A DNA stretch of 64,000 nucleotides from Agromyces cavernae (GCF_021044935.1 NZ_JAJNMP010000004.1:434001-498000), one strand, 5' to 3'. Counted from the stretch's first letter, positions 51,497 to 59,642 are shown. The notes: generated by a model from the sequence alone, not told the origin. Made by a program: numbers and translations.

Positions 51497-51665
51497 CGAT
51501 GTCCCCCGGATCTACTCGAACGTCGTCAGCCTAGGACGCACTCACGGAAGGACACGACTGCCACGCGTCGAAACACGCCAGTGGGCTTGAGCAACACGGC
51601 TTAGTGGGCAGAACTCGGGTGTCTCGAATACGAGGGTTCTATCGACTATCATCGGGCCGGTCGAC

Positions 51666-51935
51666 CTACCAGACGATGCCGCCCCCGACCGAGATGCCGC
51701 CCCACGTGAGCGCGATGAAGATCGCGGCGAACACGACGGGCGCGATGCCCTTGCCGCCGCGGGCGAGCCCCTTGAAGAGGGCGATCACTGCGAGGATTGC
51801 GGCGACGATCGAGAGGCCGCCGCCGAGGATCAGCCCGATGAACAGCGGGATGGGCATGAGCACGAGGCCGGCCAGCGCGAACCAGAACGCGGCCCAGGCA
51901 GCCGGATTGGAGCGGCGTTCAACGGAGGAGGACAT
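51666..51935 (-). CDS. Small two- to three-helix membrane protein
   Basis: An 89-residue hydrophobic protein with a short polar head (MSSSVERRSNPAAW) and three hydrophobic stretches: 'AAFWFALAGLVLMPIPLFIG', 'LSIVAAILAVIALFKGLARG' and 'VVFAAIFIALTWGGISV'. The 'GRSIVAAILAVIALFKGLA'-like centre resembles DUF4190-type proteins, whose function is unknown. Start ATG 51935. No operon partner is seen. Confidence 0.72.
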   Translation of the reverse strand: MSSSVERRSNPAAWAAFWFALAGLVLMPIPLFIGLILGGGLSIVAAILAVIALFKGLARGGKGIAPVVFAAIFIALTWGGISVGGGIVW

Positions 51936-52117
51936 GCTTCATTATCCGGTGTCCGCAGCCCGCGGCTCGTACGACCCACGCTGCGCCCGGAAGCCGATCC
52001 GCCACCGGACGTCCGCTGACGGACCTGCTATAGGGCGGCGCGCGTGGGGGTTTCGCGTCGTGGTGGCGCGACGTGCATGACCCTCACGCGGCTAGCCCGC
52101 CAGCGTTGGCAACGACG

Positions 52118-52146
52118 AGGGGTGGATGTCACAGGCATCCACCCCT
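52118..52146. terminator. Hairpin upstream of the uracil-DNA glycosylase gene
   Basis: AGGGGTGGATG (52118-52128), loop TCACAGG, CATCCACCCCT (52136-52146): a perfect 11-bp stem followed by TCGC. It precedes the glycosylase -10 (TACTCT, 52153-52158) and would stop upstream transcription on either strand. Confidence 0.7.
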
Positions 52147-52167
52147 TCGCCGTACTCTGAAACGACC

Positions 52168-52818
52168 ATGACCGACGAGATCCGGCGGATACGCGACGCG
52201 ATCGTCGCCGATGCGGAGAATGCGCGCTTCACCGAACTCGGCTGGCAGCCCGTCTTCGCGGCGGCGCCCGAGTCGCGCGTCCTGCTCGTCGGTCAGGCTC
52301 CGGGGCGTCGGGCGCAGGAGTCGGGCACCCCCTGGAACGATGCCAGCGGCGACACCCTCATCCGGTGGCTCGGTGTCGATCGCGCGACCTTCCACGACCC
52401 GAGTGCGTTCGCGATCGTGCCGATGGATTTCTACTTCCCGGGCAAGGCGGCCTCGGGCGATCTGCCGCCGCGACGGGGAATCGCGGCCACGTGGCATCCG
52501 CTGCTCTTCTCGCAGCTCACGAACCTTCGGCTGACCGTGCTCGTCGGCGCCCACGCCCAGCGCGCCTACCTGCCCGAGCGGCGGCCGACGCTGACCGAGA
52601 CCGTTCGCCACTGGCGCGACTACGGGCCAGAGGTCTTCCCCGTCGTGCACCCGTCCCCGCGCAACATCGCCTGGCAGCAGCGCAATCCGTGGTTCGAGGC
52701 TGAGACGGTGCCCGCTCTCCGGGCCGCGGTCGCCGATGCGTTGAACCGAGAGCTGTCGGGGCGAGCACACGACAGTTGCCGCATCATGTCGGCGGCACCC
52801 GATACCGTCCGACCATGA
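52168..52818 (+). CDS. Uracil-DNA glycosylase family protein
   Basis: DNA repair glycosylase-fold protein, 216 residues. Motif A is 'VLLVGQAPGRRAQESGTPWND' (split after the GQAPG loop), and 'MDFYFPGKAASGDLPPRRG' and 'TVLVGAHAQRAYL' follow. Motif B is 'VVHPSPRNIAWQQRNPWFE', with the family's HPSPR. This matches the YcdM/family-4-like group rather than Ung. Expected role: removal of uracil from DNA. The possible -10 TACTCT lies 9 nt before the ATG. It overlaps the next gene by 4 nt. Confidence 0.85.
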   Translation: MTDEIRRIRDAIVADAENARFTELGWQPVFAAAPESRVLLVGQAPGRRAQESGTPWNDASGDTLIRWLGVDRATFHDPSAFAIVPMDFYFPGKAASGDLPPRRGIAATWHPLLFSQLTNLRLTVLVGAHAQRAYLPERRPTLTETVRHWRDYGPEVFPVVHPSPRNIAWQQRNPWFEAETVPALRAAVADALNRELSGRAHDSCRIMSAAPDTVRP

Positions 52819-53297
52819 GTGCGACTGACTTCGACTTCCTCCTCGGCACCTGGTCGGTGCAGCACCGGCGGCTGACCGATCCGCTCGATCCCGACTGCAC
52901 CACCTGGGTCGAGTTCGCATCCGTCGCCGAGGTCGAAAGCATCCTCGGCGGCCTCGGCACGGCCGACCAGACCCGCGGAACGCTCGCCGACGGCACGGCG
53001 TTCGACGGCTACTCGCTGCGCCTCCACTCGCCCGAGACCGACGAGTGGTCGATCTGGTGGGCGTCGGCCTCGCGCCCGGGTGTGCTCGACGACCCAGTAC
53101 GGGGCCGCTTCGACCGTGGCGTCGGCACGTTCATCGGCCCTGCGGAGCACCGTGGCACCGCGTTCCTCGCTCGATTCCGCTGGCTCGACACCGATGGCCC
53201 GAATCCCGTCTGGGAGCAGGACTTCTCGTTCGACGACGGCGCCACCTGGGCACCCGTCAACTGGCGGATGGTGCATACGCGGCGAGAGCCCGCCTGA
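52815..53297 (+). CDS. Conserved hypothetical protein (DUF1579-like)
   Basis: A 160-residue soluble protein starting 'DFDFLLGTWSVQHRRLTDPL', with 'WVEFASVAEVESILGGLGTAD' and 'WSIWWASASRPGVLDDPVRG'. The 'FLLGTW...R...G' opening and repeated Trp/Gly strands suggest the DUF1579-like lipocalin/beta-barrel group, of unknown role. Its ATG overlaps the glycosylase stop by 4 nt, so the two are probably co-translated. A hairpin terminator follows directly. Confidence 0.75.
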   Translation: MSATDFDFLLGTWSVQHRRLTDPLDPDCTTWVEFASVAEVESILGGLGTADQTRGTLADGTAFDGYSLRLHSPETDEWSIWWASASRPGVLDDPVRGRFDRGVGTFIGPAEHRGTAFLARFRWLDTDGPNPVWEQDFSFDDGATWAPVNWRMVHTRREPA

Positions 53298-53318
53298 GGC
53301 CGAGGACCGGCCTCGGCC
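53298..53318 (+). terminator. Terminator after the DUF1579-like gene
   Basis: GGCCGAGG (53298-53305), loop ACCGG, CCTCGGCC (53311-53318): an 8-bp perfect stem immediately after the stop codon. Confidence 0.7.
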
Positions 53319-53325
53319 CGCGACC

Positions 53326-53441
53326 GCTTCGCGCGGTGGGTTGAACCTGAACTCGAAGCGGATGCCGGTGTCGTCCTCGACGAACGCCGCGTAGTCGCGG
53401 TCGTTGAAGCGCGGGTACGGCTTCGGGTCGCGCACCGCCAT
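53326..53441 (-). pseudogene. C-terminal fragment of a VOC/glyoxalase-family gene
   Basis: The minus strand reads MAVRDPKPYPRFNDRDYAAF then VEDDTGIRFEFRFNPPREA. This matches the last strand region of VOC proteins ('Y..Y...YYAVFF.DPDGI..E'), including the metal-binding Glu in 'GIRFEF'. The first three quarters of such a protein is missing and there is no natural stop, so I read it as a decayed remnant, not a gene. Confidence 0.55.
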
Positions 53442-53520
53442 CCTGCGAGCGAAACTGCCCGCTGATGGATAACAGCGGTCGCGATCAAGTACCCGGTTGC
53501 TCCTCGATATGCTCCCGAAC

Positions 53521-53931
53521 ATGCCAGATGTGAAACCGCTGCCCGACCGCACGAATCAGCGCAGATCGTCGACCGGGATCAGGTGGATAATCATCCTGGC
53601 TGTTGCCGGGCTCGTGCCGGCGTTCTTCCTCTCGGTCCTGCTCGCACTGAGCATCGATGAGTACCAGAGCTACAGCGCCGCGGCCGCGGAGTACGGCGAT
53701 ACCGCTGCCCTGCATGCGGACGAGGCCCTGTTCGGAATCCAGATCGGATCATTCCTGCTCGCTGTCGTGTGGCTGCTCGTCACGGGAATCGCCGCGGCGA
53801 TCGCAGCTCGTACCACGTTGCCGGTTGTTCGCACAGTGCTGTTCGTCGGCGGTGGTCTCGCCTTGGGCGTAGGCCTGGTACTTTCCCTCGGCCTGACGAT
53901 CGGGACCATACCTTTGGGTGAACTGACTTGA
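53521..53931 (+). CDS. Small membrane protein, unknown
   Basis: A 136-residue protein with three hydrophobic segments: 'WIIILAVAGLVPAFFLSVLL' near 20-40, 'QIGSFLLAVVWLLVTGIAAA' near 75-95 and 'VLFVGGGLALGVGLVLSLGL' near 108-128. An acidic, Ser/Tyr-rich loop ('DEYQSYSAAAAEYGD') separates the first two. The ATG at 53521 is preferred, since a TATGCT hexamer (53508-53513) lies 7 nt upstream; an ATG 4 codons earlier and a TTG further up are alternatives. No family is recognised. Confidence 0.6.
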   Translation: MPDVKPLPDRTNQRRSSTGIRWIIILAVAGLVPAFFLSVLLALSIDEYQSYSAAAAEYGDTAALHADEALFGIQIGSFLLAVVWLLVTGIAAAIAARTTLPVVRTVLFVGGGLALGVGLVLSLGLTIGTIPLGELT

Positions 53932-54022
53932 ACTTCAGTGATCACCTTCCCGCACAACGGAAGGGCTCCTGACGGCACTTCCGACCGAATGACCACCCGG
54001 CAGGCGATCCGACAGCGGGCGG

Positions 54023-54466
54023 TCAGCTGAGCGCCTCGACGAGTTGCTTGTTTCGTCCAGCGATGAGTCGGCGAAGGTAGGGCACCAGCACCAAACGCTC
54101 CGCCAGCCGCCCAAGAAGGGGAGACGCCACCGTGATGGTGTCGACCATCCGTGAGCCACCGTCCACTTGTTCGAACGCGTGCACGTGGGTGAATGCCTTG
54201 AAGGGGCCTTCGACTTGTTCGTCGACGAACCGGTGTGGTCGTTCAAGTGCAGTGATCTTCGACGTCATGGTGAACCAGATGCCGAAGTGCCGGGCTCGCC
54301 ACGTCACGGTCTCGTCAAGGCCGATGCGACCTGATGTGACACCCGCGATCGCACGCTCGCCCGATCGCGCCATCGATTCAACATGCGAGTCGATGTCGAG
54401 CGAGATATCGAAGAGCGAGCCAGCCGCCACGGAGGATTCGGTGACGAGCGTAAAAGTGGAAACCAC
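54023..54466 (-). CDS. SRPBCC-family protein (polyketide cyclase/dehydrase-like)
   Basis: A 147-residue START/Bet v 1-like single-domain protein. 'TLVTESSVAAGSLFDISLDI', 'GRIGLDETVTWRARHFG' and 'FVDEQVEGPFKAFTHVHAFE' give the alternating strand pattern, ending in a long helix 'AERLVLVPYLRRLIAGRNKQ'. Such proteins bind a hydrophobic ligand in a cavity; no ligand can be named. The GTG at 54466 has GGAGA 8 nt upstream. It is a lone gene in the accessory region. Confidence 0.72.
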   Translation of the reverse strand: MVSTFTLVTESSVAAGSLFDISLDIDSHVESMARSGERAIAGVTSGRIGLDETVTWRARHFGIWFTMTSKITALERPHRFVDEQVEGPFKAFTHVHAFEQVDGGSRMVDTITVASPLLGRLAERLVLVPYLRRLIAGRNKQLVEALS

Positions 54467-54606
54467 AACAACATTCTCCGCGACCAGCCGCGCGTCGCCG
54501 CTCGGGGATCCACCTGCGGACGTCCGTTGGCGGACCAACCACGGGCAACGCGCCGATCGAGATGAGCGAGCCAGCAGCGTGGGCTTCGCTCAGAAAGTCC
54601 GCTCGC

Positions 54607-55146
54607 TCAGCCGAGTGCGGCGGAGCCGAACGCCGGGAAATCCGGGGCGACGTAGTTCAGCACCGTGAGCGTCCGTATCGCAGGCATGTCCGAGGCGCCG
54701 CGCACCTCGATCTCCTGCGTTGGGGCCATCGGATCGATCGACGCGATCTCGTAGCCGTCCTCGGCGGAACCCCAGTGGCCTTCCGCATCTTGAAGCAACG
54801 GGTCCTCTTTGAGGTACAAACGAAGGTCGGAGCCCTCTCCGGTGTCGAAGTCCTCAAGGATCACCCAGACTGAGCCATCTGCACGGCGCTCGATCCGGGC
54901 GGTTCCACTTGTCTCCGTGGCTTGCGAGACGAAGAGCCCGGTGAGGGGCAGCTGCTGCTCGAACTCGCTGACCGCCGAGGATACCGGAGCCGTAGATGCG
55001 GACGGGATGGGCGCATTCGTGCGGGTCGTCGGCGATGTGGGCACCGGATCCGTCGCGACCGTGCATCCGCTCACCGCAACCGCCACCGCCACCGCCACCG
55101 GAAGCCCGAGCGCGCCGCTCCCCCGAATTGCCCGCATACGGCCCAT
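54607..55146 (-). CDS. DM13-domain lipoprotein
   Basis: Surface lipoprotein, 179 residues, lipobox VSGC (Cys28) after an Ala/Val repeat-rich signal peptide. The Thr/Ser/Pro linker (30-60) leads to a DM13 domain: 'GLFVSQATETSGTARIERR', 'GSVWVILEDFDTGEGSDLRL', 'EIEVRGASDMPAIRTLTVLN'. DM13 domains are predicted electron-transfer or cell-surface modules. The TAGGGT hexamer 7 nt before the ATG suggests a leaderless mRNA. The signal-peptide codons contain an ACCGCC-type microrepeat (55076-55100). Confidence 0.8.
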   Translation of the reverse strand: MGRMRAIRGSGALGLPVAVAVAVAVSGCTVATDPVPTSPTTRTNAPIPSASTAPVSSAVSEFEQQLPLTGLFVSQATETSGTARIERRADGSVWVILEDFDTGEGSDLRLYLKEDPLLQDAEGHWGSAEDGYEIASIDPMAPTQEIEVRGASDMPAIRTLTVLNYVAPDFPAFGSAALG

Positions 55147-55273
55147 ATCGCCCACCCTAGAGGCTCCTCGGCGCCGAACATGCGAAGCTCGGCAGGTGGG
55201 CGCTTCGCCGTTCGTCAAGCCATCATTCACTAGGCTGAGCGGTCCCGCGAGACAGTGCCTCCGGGCGAGCGAC

Positions 55274-55744
55274 CTACGCGTCCGGCGACCCGCCGAACCA
55301 GGCCTGCTGCGTCGCGGCTGCCCCGTTGTCGGGCTCGGTGCTCGTTGTCGGCTGGGAGATCTCCCACTCGAATCCGAAGGGATCGAGTGCACTGAAGACC
55401 CGTGCACCCCAGGGTTCGTCGCGCGGCTCGCTCGTGAGCTCGCCGCCGGCCTGCTCGAAGTACCGACGGCTGTGCTCGAGGTTCTCGACTATCAGCCCGA
55501 TGACGACGCCGAGGCCCCGTGGGCCGCGCCGGATGCTCTGCTCGCGATCTGTGTCGGGGAACGGCAGGCCCTCGAGTGCGTCAACGATGAGGCTGACTCC
55601 TTGACCCTCGAGGATAGCCAGGACCGGGCGACCCTCATGATTGGGAATAGTCGCGGTGGGTTCGAAGCCGAGGCCCTCATAGAAGCGTCGCGCGGCTTCA
55701 ACGTCCTCCACGCGAAGACCGATGCGAAAGCGAATATGGGGCAT
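55274..55744 (-). CDS. VOC (glyoxalase/bleomycin-resistance) family protein
   Basis: A 156-residue vicinal-oxygen-chelate protein. 'IGLRVEDVEAARRFYEGLGF' and 'GLIVENLEHSRRYFEQAGGE' are the paired half-module starts, and 'GARVFSALDPFGFEWEISQP' is the terminal metal-binding strand with its Glu. Substrate unknown. The start is taken at ATG 55744 after AGGTGAG; a GTG two codons upstream is possible. Its 5' end overlaps the truncated DHFR-like gene on the other strand. Confidence 0.82.
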   Translation of the reverse strand: MPHIRFRIGLRVEDVEAARRFYEGLGFEPTATIPNHEGRPVLAILEGQGVSLIVDALEGLPFPDTDREQSIRRGPRGLGVVIGLIVENLEHSRRYFEQAGGELTSEPRDEPWGARVFSALDPFGFEWEISQPTTSTEPDNGAAATQQAWFGGSPDA

Positions 55745-56224
55745 ACTCACCTGGCCAGCCTAAACATCGCGTGCCAGTTTTCGGCGACGGGCCTGGCGCT
55801 GTACGGGCGCAAGCTGTGGGAGACGATGAGCTCCCACTGGCCGACCGCTGACAAGCAGCCGGGTGCCACACCGGCGGCGATCGAGTTCGCTGGCCGCTGG
55901 CGAGACATGCCGAAGGTGGTGTTCTCCTCCACGACCAGCACGGTCGACTGGAACACCCGTCTGGTCACCGGCGACGCGGTCACCGAGATCACCCGGCTCA
56001 AGGTCGACGACGGAGGCCCCATGGAAATCGGCGGTGCCACACTCGCCGCGGCGGCCATGCGGGCCGGGCTGATCGACGAGTACGCGATCGTCACCCATCC
56101 GGTCCTGGTGGGCGGCGGCACGCCGTTCTTCACAGCCCTGGACAACTGGGTGAACCTGAGCCTGCTCGAGACCCGGACGTTTCCCGACGGCGTGGTGCTG
56201 GCCAGGTACGACACCAGGCGCTGA
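55736..56224 (+). pseudogene. 5'-truncated dihydrofolate reductase/RibD C-terminal-like gene
   Basis: The plus strand encodes 'ATGLALYGRKLWETMSSHWP', 'DMPKVVFSSTTSTVDWNTRL', 'EIGGATLAAAAMRAGLIDEY' and 'THPVLVGGGTPFF', a clear DHFR/RibD_C-fold protein. The usual first 40 or so residues (an N-terminal strand with 'DGFVA...') are absent. Upstream codons instead run through the start of the antisense VOC gene. An ATG at 55736 could initiate a shortened protein, but the nucleotide-binding core would be incomplete. I treat it as a broken gene. Confidence 0.75.
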
Positions 56225-56237
56225 GTGCCCGACGGCT

Positions 56238-56256
56238 CGGCCCGGGCTTCGGGCCG
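56238..56256 (+). terminator. Terminator after the DHFR-like remnant
   Basis: CGGCCCG (56238-56244), loop GGCTT, CGGGCCG (56250-56256): a 7-bp perfect stem 14 nt after the stop. Confidence 0.55.
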
Positions 56257-56431
56257 GTGGCCCGGGTGGCGGGCTGCCCATGGAGCACTGACCGGTCGAT
56301 CAACGGGATGAGGAGCGTAAACACAACCCGACGCCTCACTCGCAACTCGGGTGTCTCTGGCGTCGACCACCGGTGTGGGGGATCATGGCCACTATGGGTG
56401 GGCCGCTCAGTGGTCGCCATGGGGAGGGCCA

Positions 56432-57367
56432 ATGGCCGCAACGGAACGCGAGACGGGGCGTAGGCGAGCCGCCTGGCTCATCAGCGCATTCGCCCTGCTC
56501 GCTGCGATCGGTGCGGCAGGCGCTCTCGTGGCTCGGCGCAAACGCGCGAGCGTCGATGTGTCCACGCCTCGGGTTTCAGTCACCGCCAACGGAATGGAGT
56601 ACACGGTGCTCGGTCACGGGCGCAAGACGATCCTCTTCATCCCCGGCGGGCCCGGAAGTGAAATCCCGACGGGCGGCCTTGCGAGGAGGGGAATCCTTGC
56701 GCAGCTCCAGCCGTACGCGGAGGCCGGGTACACGGTGTGGCAGGTGTGCAGGCGACGCAACATGCCCGAGGGCCACACGGTCGCCGACATGGCAGACGAC
56801 TACGCGCGGTTCATCCGCGACGAGCTCGGTGGACACGTCGACATCGTCATCGGCGAATCCTATGGCGGGATGATCGCGATCTACCTCGCGGCCGAACATG
56901 CCGCCCTGATCGGCCGCGTGGTCCTCGCGCTCGCCGCTGCGACGATCACGGAACGCGGACGGGAACTGGACCTGCGATGGGCTCGTGCGCGCGCAGAGGG
57001 ACGGTTCGGCGATGCCGGTGCGATCGCCCTCGAGTACGTCCTCCCCGGTGACGAGATGGCGGGACTGCGGCGCCGGCTCGGCCCGCTTGTCGGCCGAATG
57101 TTCGCGAGTTCGCACACCCCTCCCGACGACCTTATCGTGGAGGCAGAGGCCGAAGCAGCCTTCGACGCCCAGGCTGTGCTCGGGCATATCGCGGTGCCGG
57201 TCCTACTACTCTGCGGCGACAACGATCAGTTCTTCACACCCGATATCGTCAGGGAGACAGCGGCGGGCATCCCTGACTGCACTTTGGTCTGGTTCGAGGG
57301 CATGGGGCACGTCCGCGCTGCCATGAGCGGTCGCCTTCCACGCGAGATCCTCGCCTGGATTCAGTGA
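56432..57367 (+). CDS. Membrane-anchored alpha/beta hydrolase
   Basis: Serine hydrolase of the alpha/beta fold, 311 residues, with an N-terminal signal-anchor helix ('AWLISAFALLAAIGAAGALV', about 14-33). The oxyanion region is 'LFIPGGPGSEIP', the nucleophile elbow 'GESYGGM' (Ser143), the acid in 'LLCGDNDQFF' and the His in 'GMGHVRAAM'. The substrate cannot be inferred. The ATG at 56432 follows GGGGAGGGCC; an upstream start reads through a less hydrophobic leader. It is transcribed alone. Confidence 0.85.
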   Translation: MAATERETGRRRAAWLISAFALLAAIGAAGALVARRKRASVDVSTPRVSVTANGMEYTVLGHGRKTILFIPGGPGSEIPTGGLARRGILAQLQPYAEAGYTVWQVCRRRNMPEGHTVADMADDYARFIRDELGGHVDIVIGESYGGMIAIYLAAEHAALIGRVVLALAAATITERGRELDLRWARARAEGRFGDAGAIALEYVLPGDEMAGLRRRLGPLVGRMFASSHTPPDDLIVEAEAEAAFDAQAVLGHIAVPVLLLCGDNDQFFTPDIVRETAAGIPDCTLVWFEGMGHVRAAMSGRLPREILAWIQ

Positions 57368-57542
57368 GTGCTTCGACGTATCGCTCGGATCTGGCCCGCG
57401 CCCTCCATGAACCTTGAGCTGCGGCATCCCTACCGGCCGCGCGATGGGCGTGAGGATGGACGCGGATCAACTGGGTCGAGACCCTTCTCTGGACCCCTGT
57501 CAACTCGAGCCGGGCCGCCGTGGGCGCGGATACCCTAGCGTC

Positions 57543-58487
57543 GTGCGATCATCTCGACAGTCAGCCTGGCAAGCGGTAACGCTGCTCGCGGCGGTATGGG
57601 CGGTGGCAGTTCTCAGCGGCTGTGCACCAGGCTCCGAAGGCACGACCCTGGTCGAACCGGCCTCCGTCGAACCGTCGACCACTCCCACCTGGCCGCCGAC
57701 CCTACATACGGATGGCACGGTGGCGGGTTGCCTTCAATACAGCATGGCCCTCTTCGGCGTCGACGATCCTGAACGGCTGACCGAGGTGGATTGCAGCGGG
57801 ATGACGACCCTCGATGGGATCGAACAGCTCGCTGCACTTCCGAATCTCACCGCGCTGAAATTCATCGATAACCCGAAGCTCACCGATTTCGCCCAGCTGG
57901 CCGAACTGGCCGGCCATCCCACCCTCGACACCCTCTGGCTGGTGAATAATCCGTACCTGAGCGATCTCAGCTCGCTTGCAGGGATGACCGGTCTCACCTA
58001 CCTCGAGGTGACCGACAGCCCGCTCGCCGACCTCAGTCCGCTGAGGGAACTGACAGGCCTCAGCAAGCTGACCCTCGCCGGCTTGGGCAACCTCGCCGAC
58101 ATCAGCCCGGTGGCCGACCTGACCGATCTCACCGACCTCGTGCTGTCCAGGAATCCTGCTGTCACGGACCTCTCCCCGTTGGCCCGGTTGGCCGGCCTCA
58201 GCAGGCTCCTTGTAACGGAGAGCCCGGACTTGACCGACCTCACACCGCTGGCCGAGTTGACCGGCCTGATCGAGCTTCACCTGACAACCGATGTGAGTCT
58301 GTCCGACCTGACCCCCCTTGCCGGGCTGACGAACCTCGAGCGGCTCTACCTCTACGGAAACACGTCCCTCACTGATCTCTCCCCGTTGTCCGGACTGACC
58401 AACCTCACCGAGCTCGACCTGAGTGGCTCAGCAGTCCAGGACGTCAGCCCACTGGCCGGACGAGAAGGACTGTTCATCATTCAGTGA
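57543..58487 (+). CDS. Leucine-rich-repeat surface lipoprotein (internalin-like LRRs)
   Basis: A 314-residue exported protein: signal peptide with lipobox LSGC (Cys27), a Thr/Pro linker (about 30-55), then about ten tandem 21-23-residue leucine-rich repeats of the pattern 'L..L..L.L..N..L.DLSPLA.LTG' ('LTYLEVTDSPLADLSPLREL', 'LERLYLYGNTSLTDLSPLSG'). This is the bacterial/internalin LRR class, a protein-binding solenoid. No further domain follows. A TACCCT hexamer 6 nt before the GTG at 57543 suggests leaderless translation; a longer frame upstream would bury the signal peptide. Its partner is unknown. Confidence 0.85.
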   Translation: MRSSRQSAWQAVTLLAAVWAVAVLSGCAPGSEGTTLVEPASVEPSTTPTWPPTLHTDGTVAGCLQYSMALFGVDDPERLTEVDCSGMTTLDGIEQLAALPNLTALKFIDNPKLTDFAQLAELAGHPTLDTLWLVNNPYLSDLSSLAGMTGLTYLEVTDSPLADLSPLRELTGLSKLTLAGLGNLADISPVADLTDLTDLVLSRNPAVTDLSPLARLAGLSRLLVTESPDLTDLTPLAELTGLIELHLTTDVSLSDLTPLAGLTNLERLYLYGNTSLTDLSPLSGLTNLTELDLSGSAVQDVSPLAGREGLFIIQ

Positions 58488-58645
58488 CGCGCCTGTGAAT
58501 CCCTTCGACCCATCCATCGAGCAAATCCGGGCGACACGAGGGGCACCAGACGCCGGCGAGGCAGCCCGGCCAGCTGGATGTCGCTGATGCCCCAGTCGCG
58601 GATCCGTGTGCGGGCGCATCTCGAGCGCAAGAGGATGATGGATCC

Positions 58646-59083
58646 ATGCCCGCTGCGCACCGTCCCGGTCTTCGGATCGACTCAGGACTCACCATCCCCG
58701 AGTCCGAGCTGTCTTGGCGGTTCTCGCGGTCATCCGGTCCCGGCGGGCAGGGTGTGAACACTGCCGACTCCCGAGCGGAACTCGTGTGGGATGTCGCAGG
58801 CTCGGCCGTCCTCTCTTCGCTCCAGCGGGAGCGGCTCCTCGAGCGTCTGAGTGGTCGCGTTGTCGACGGAGTACTGACGATCACAGCATCTGAGCACCGC
58901 GCTCAATTGCGCAACAGGAATGCTGCGCGCGCTCGGCTCGCCGCCGTCGTGGCCGACGCGCTGCGGCCGCCGTCACCGTCGCGACGACCGACGAGTCCGA
59001 GTCGGGGTGCCAAGGAAAGGCGTTTGGAAGCGAAGAAGCGGCGCACCGACGTCAAGCGACTGCGTCGCCCACCTCACGACTGA
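58646..59083 (+). CDS. arfB: Peptidyl-tRNA hydrolase ArfB-like ribosome rescue factor
   Basis: Releases peptides from stalled ribosomes. It has 145 residues. The catalytic 'SSGPGGQGVN' (GGQ at 33-35) is of the class I release-factor fold, preceded by 'LTIPESELSWRFSRSSGP'. A highly basic tail ('GAKERRLEAKKRRTDVKRLR') enters the mRNA channel in ArfB/YaeJ. All essential features are present. It is an isolated gene in the accessory region; no Shine-Dalgarno is obvious. Confidence 0.9.
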   Translation: MPAAHRPGLRIDSGLTIPESELSWRFSRSSGPGGQGVNTADSRAELVWDVAGSAVLSSLQRERLLERLSGRVVDGVLTITASEHRAQLRNRNAARARLAAVVADALRPPSPSRRPTSPSRGAKERRLEAKKRRTDVKRLRRPPHD

Positions 59084-59237
59084 CCACCCGCCGGATTCGT
59101 TGAGGGATCCCTCGCGGGGCAGCGTCATCATCGCCTCCGAGTGAGCGTCACCCAATGGTCATCGACGACGTGTCCGGCGGTCTGGTTGTCGCCCGAGTCG
59201 CCGCATTGTCGGCACCGAGCCGGGCCCGTGCGCCGAG

Positions 59238-59642
59238 TCAGAGCTCGTCTTCCATCAGCGCCCTGATGTTCTTGGCGCTTCTCTGCATCCGATCGGTGAT
59301 CAGCGCTTCGTTGACGGAACCCGGGACCTCTGCGGCGATCGTGACCGAGGTCGTAGTCGGATCGACGGATTCGAAGCTGGCCCGGCCCGGCATCTCGTAT
59401 CCACCTTCCCGGATCATGACTGCGAACGTCCTGTCCCGTTCGAACTCCACCACTTCCATGGTGCCGTCCACCGGTGTGCCGGAACGGACATTTCGCCGGC
59501 GGATGATCGTCCCCACGGCGATCGGCGCTTCGGAGGTCGCTTCGAGCTGGATGTCGGGATCCCAACGAGGGTGGTTCCGCACGTGGTCGTCGGCGTACCA
59601 GGCGAAGACCTTTCCGATCGGTCGGTGAACCTCTACTGACAT
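59238..59642 (-). CDS. SRPBCC-family protein
   Basis: A 134-residue START-like protein. 'MSVEVHRPIGKVFAWYADDH' and 'NHPRWDPDIQLEATSEAPIA' are the first strands and helix of polyketide-cyclase-like proteins. 'YEMPGRASFESVDPTTTSVT' and a terminal helix 'RMQRSAKNIRALMEDEL' follow. Ligand unknown. The ATG at 59642 has GGAG 9 nt upstream; a longer frame to 59750 lacks support. It is not related in detail to the SRPBCC gene at 54023. Confidence 0.75.
   Translation of the reverse strand: MSVEVHRPIGKVFAWYADDHVRNHPRWDPDIQLEATSEAPIAVGTIIRRRNVRSGTPVDGTMEVVEFERDRTFAVMIREGGYEMPGRASFESVDPTTTSVTIAAEVPGSVNEALITDRMQRSAKNIRALMEDEL

Noticed and set aside
51960-52110. tRNA or other structured RNA gene before the glycosylase
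   Set aside because: No cloverleaf or TTCGA-type T-loop could be formed; only the downstream hairpin is convincing.
59084-59237. Remnant gene between arfB and the SRPBCC gene
   Set aside because: Open frames exist on both strands, but none matches a family I know; the GAGGGATCCCTC palindrome is too short to call.
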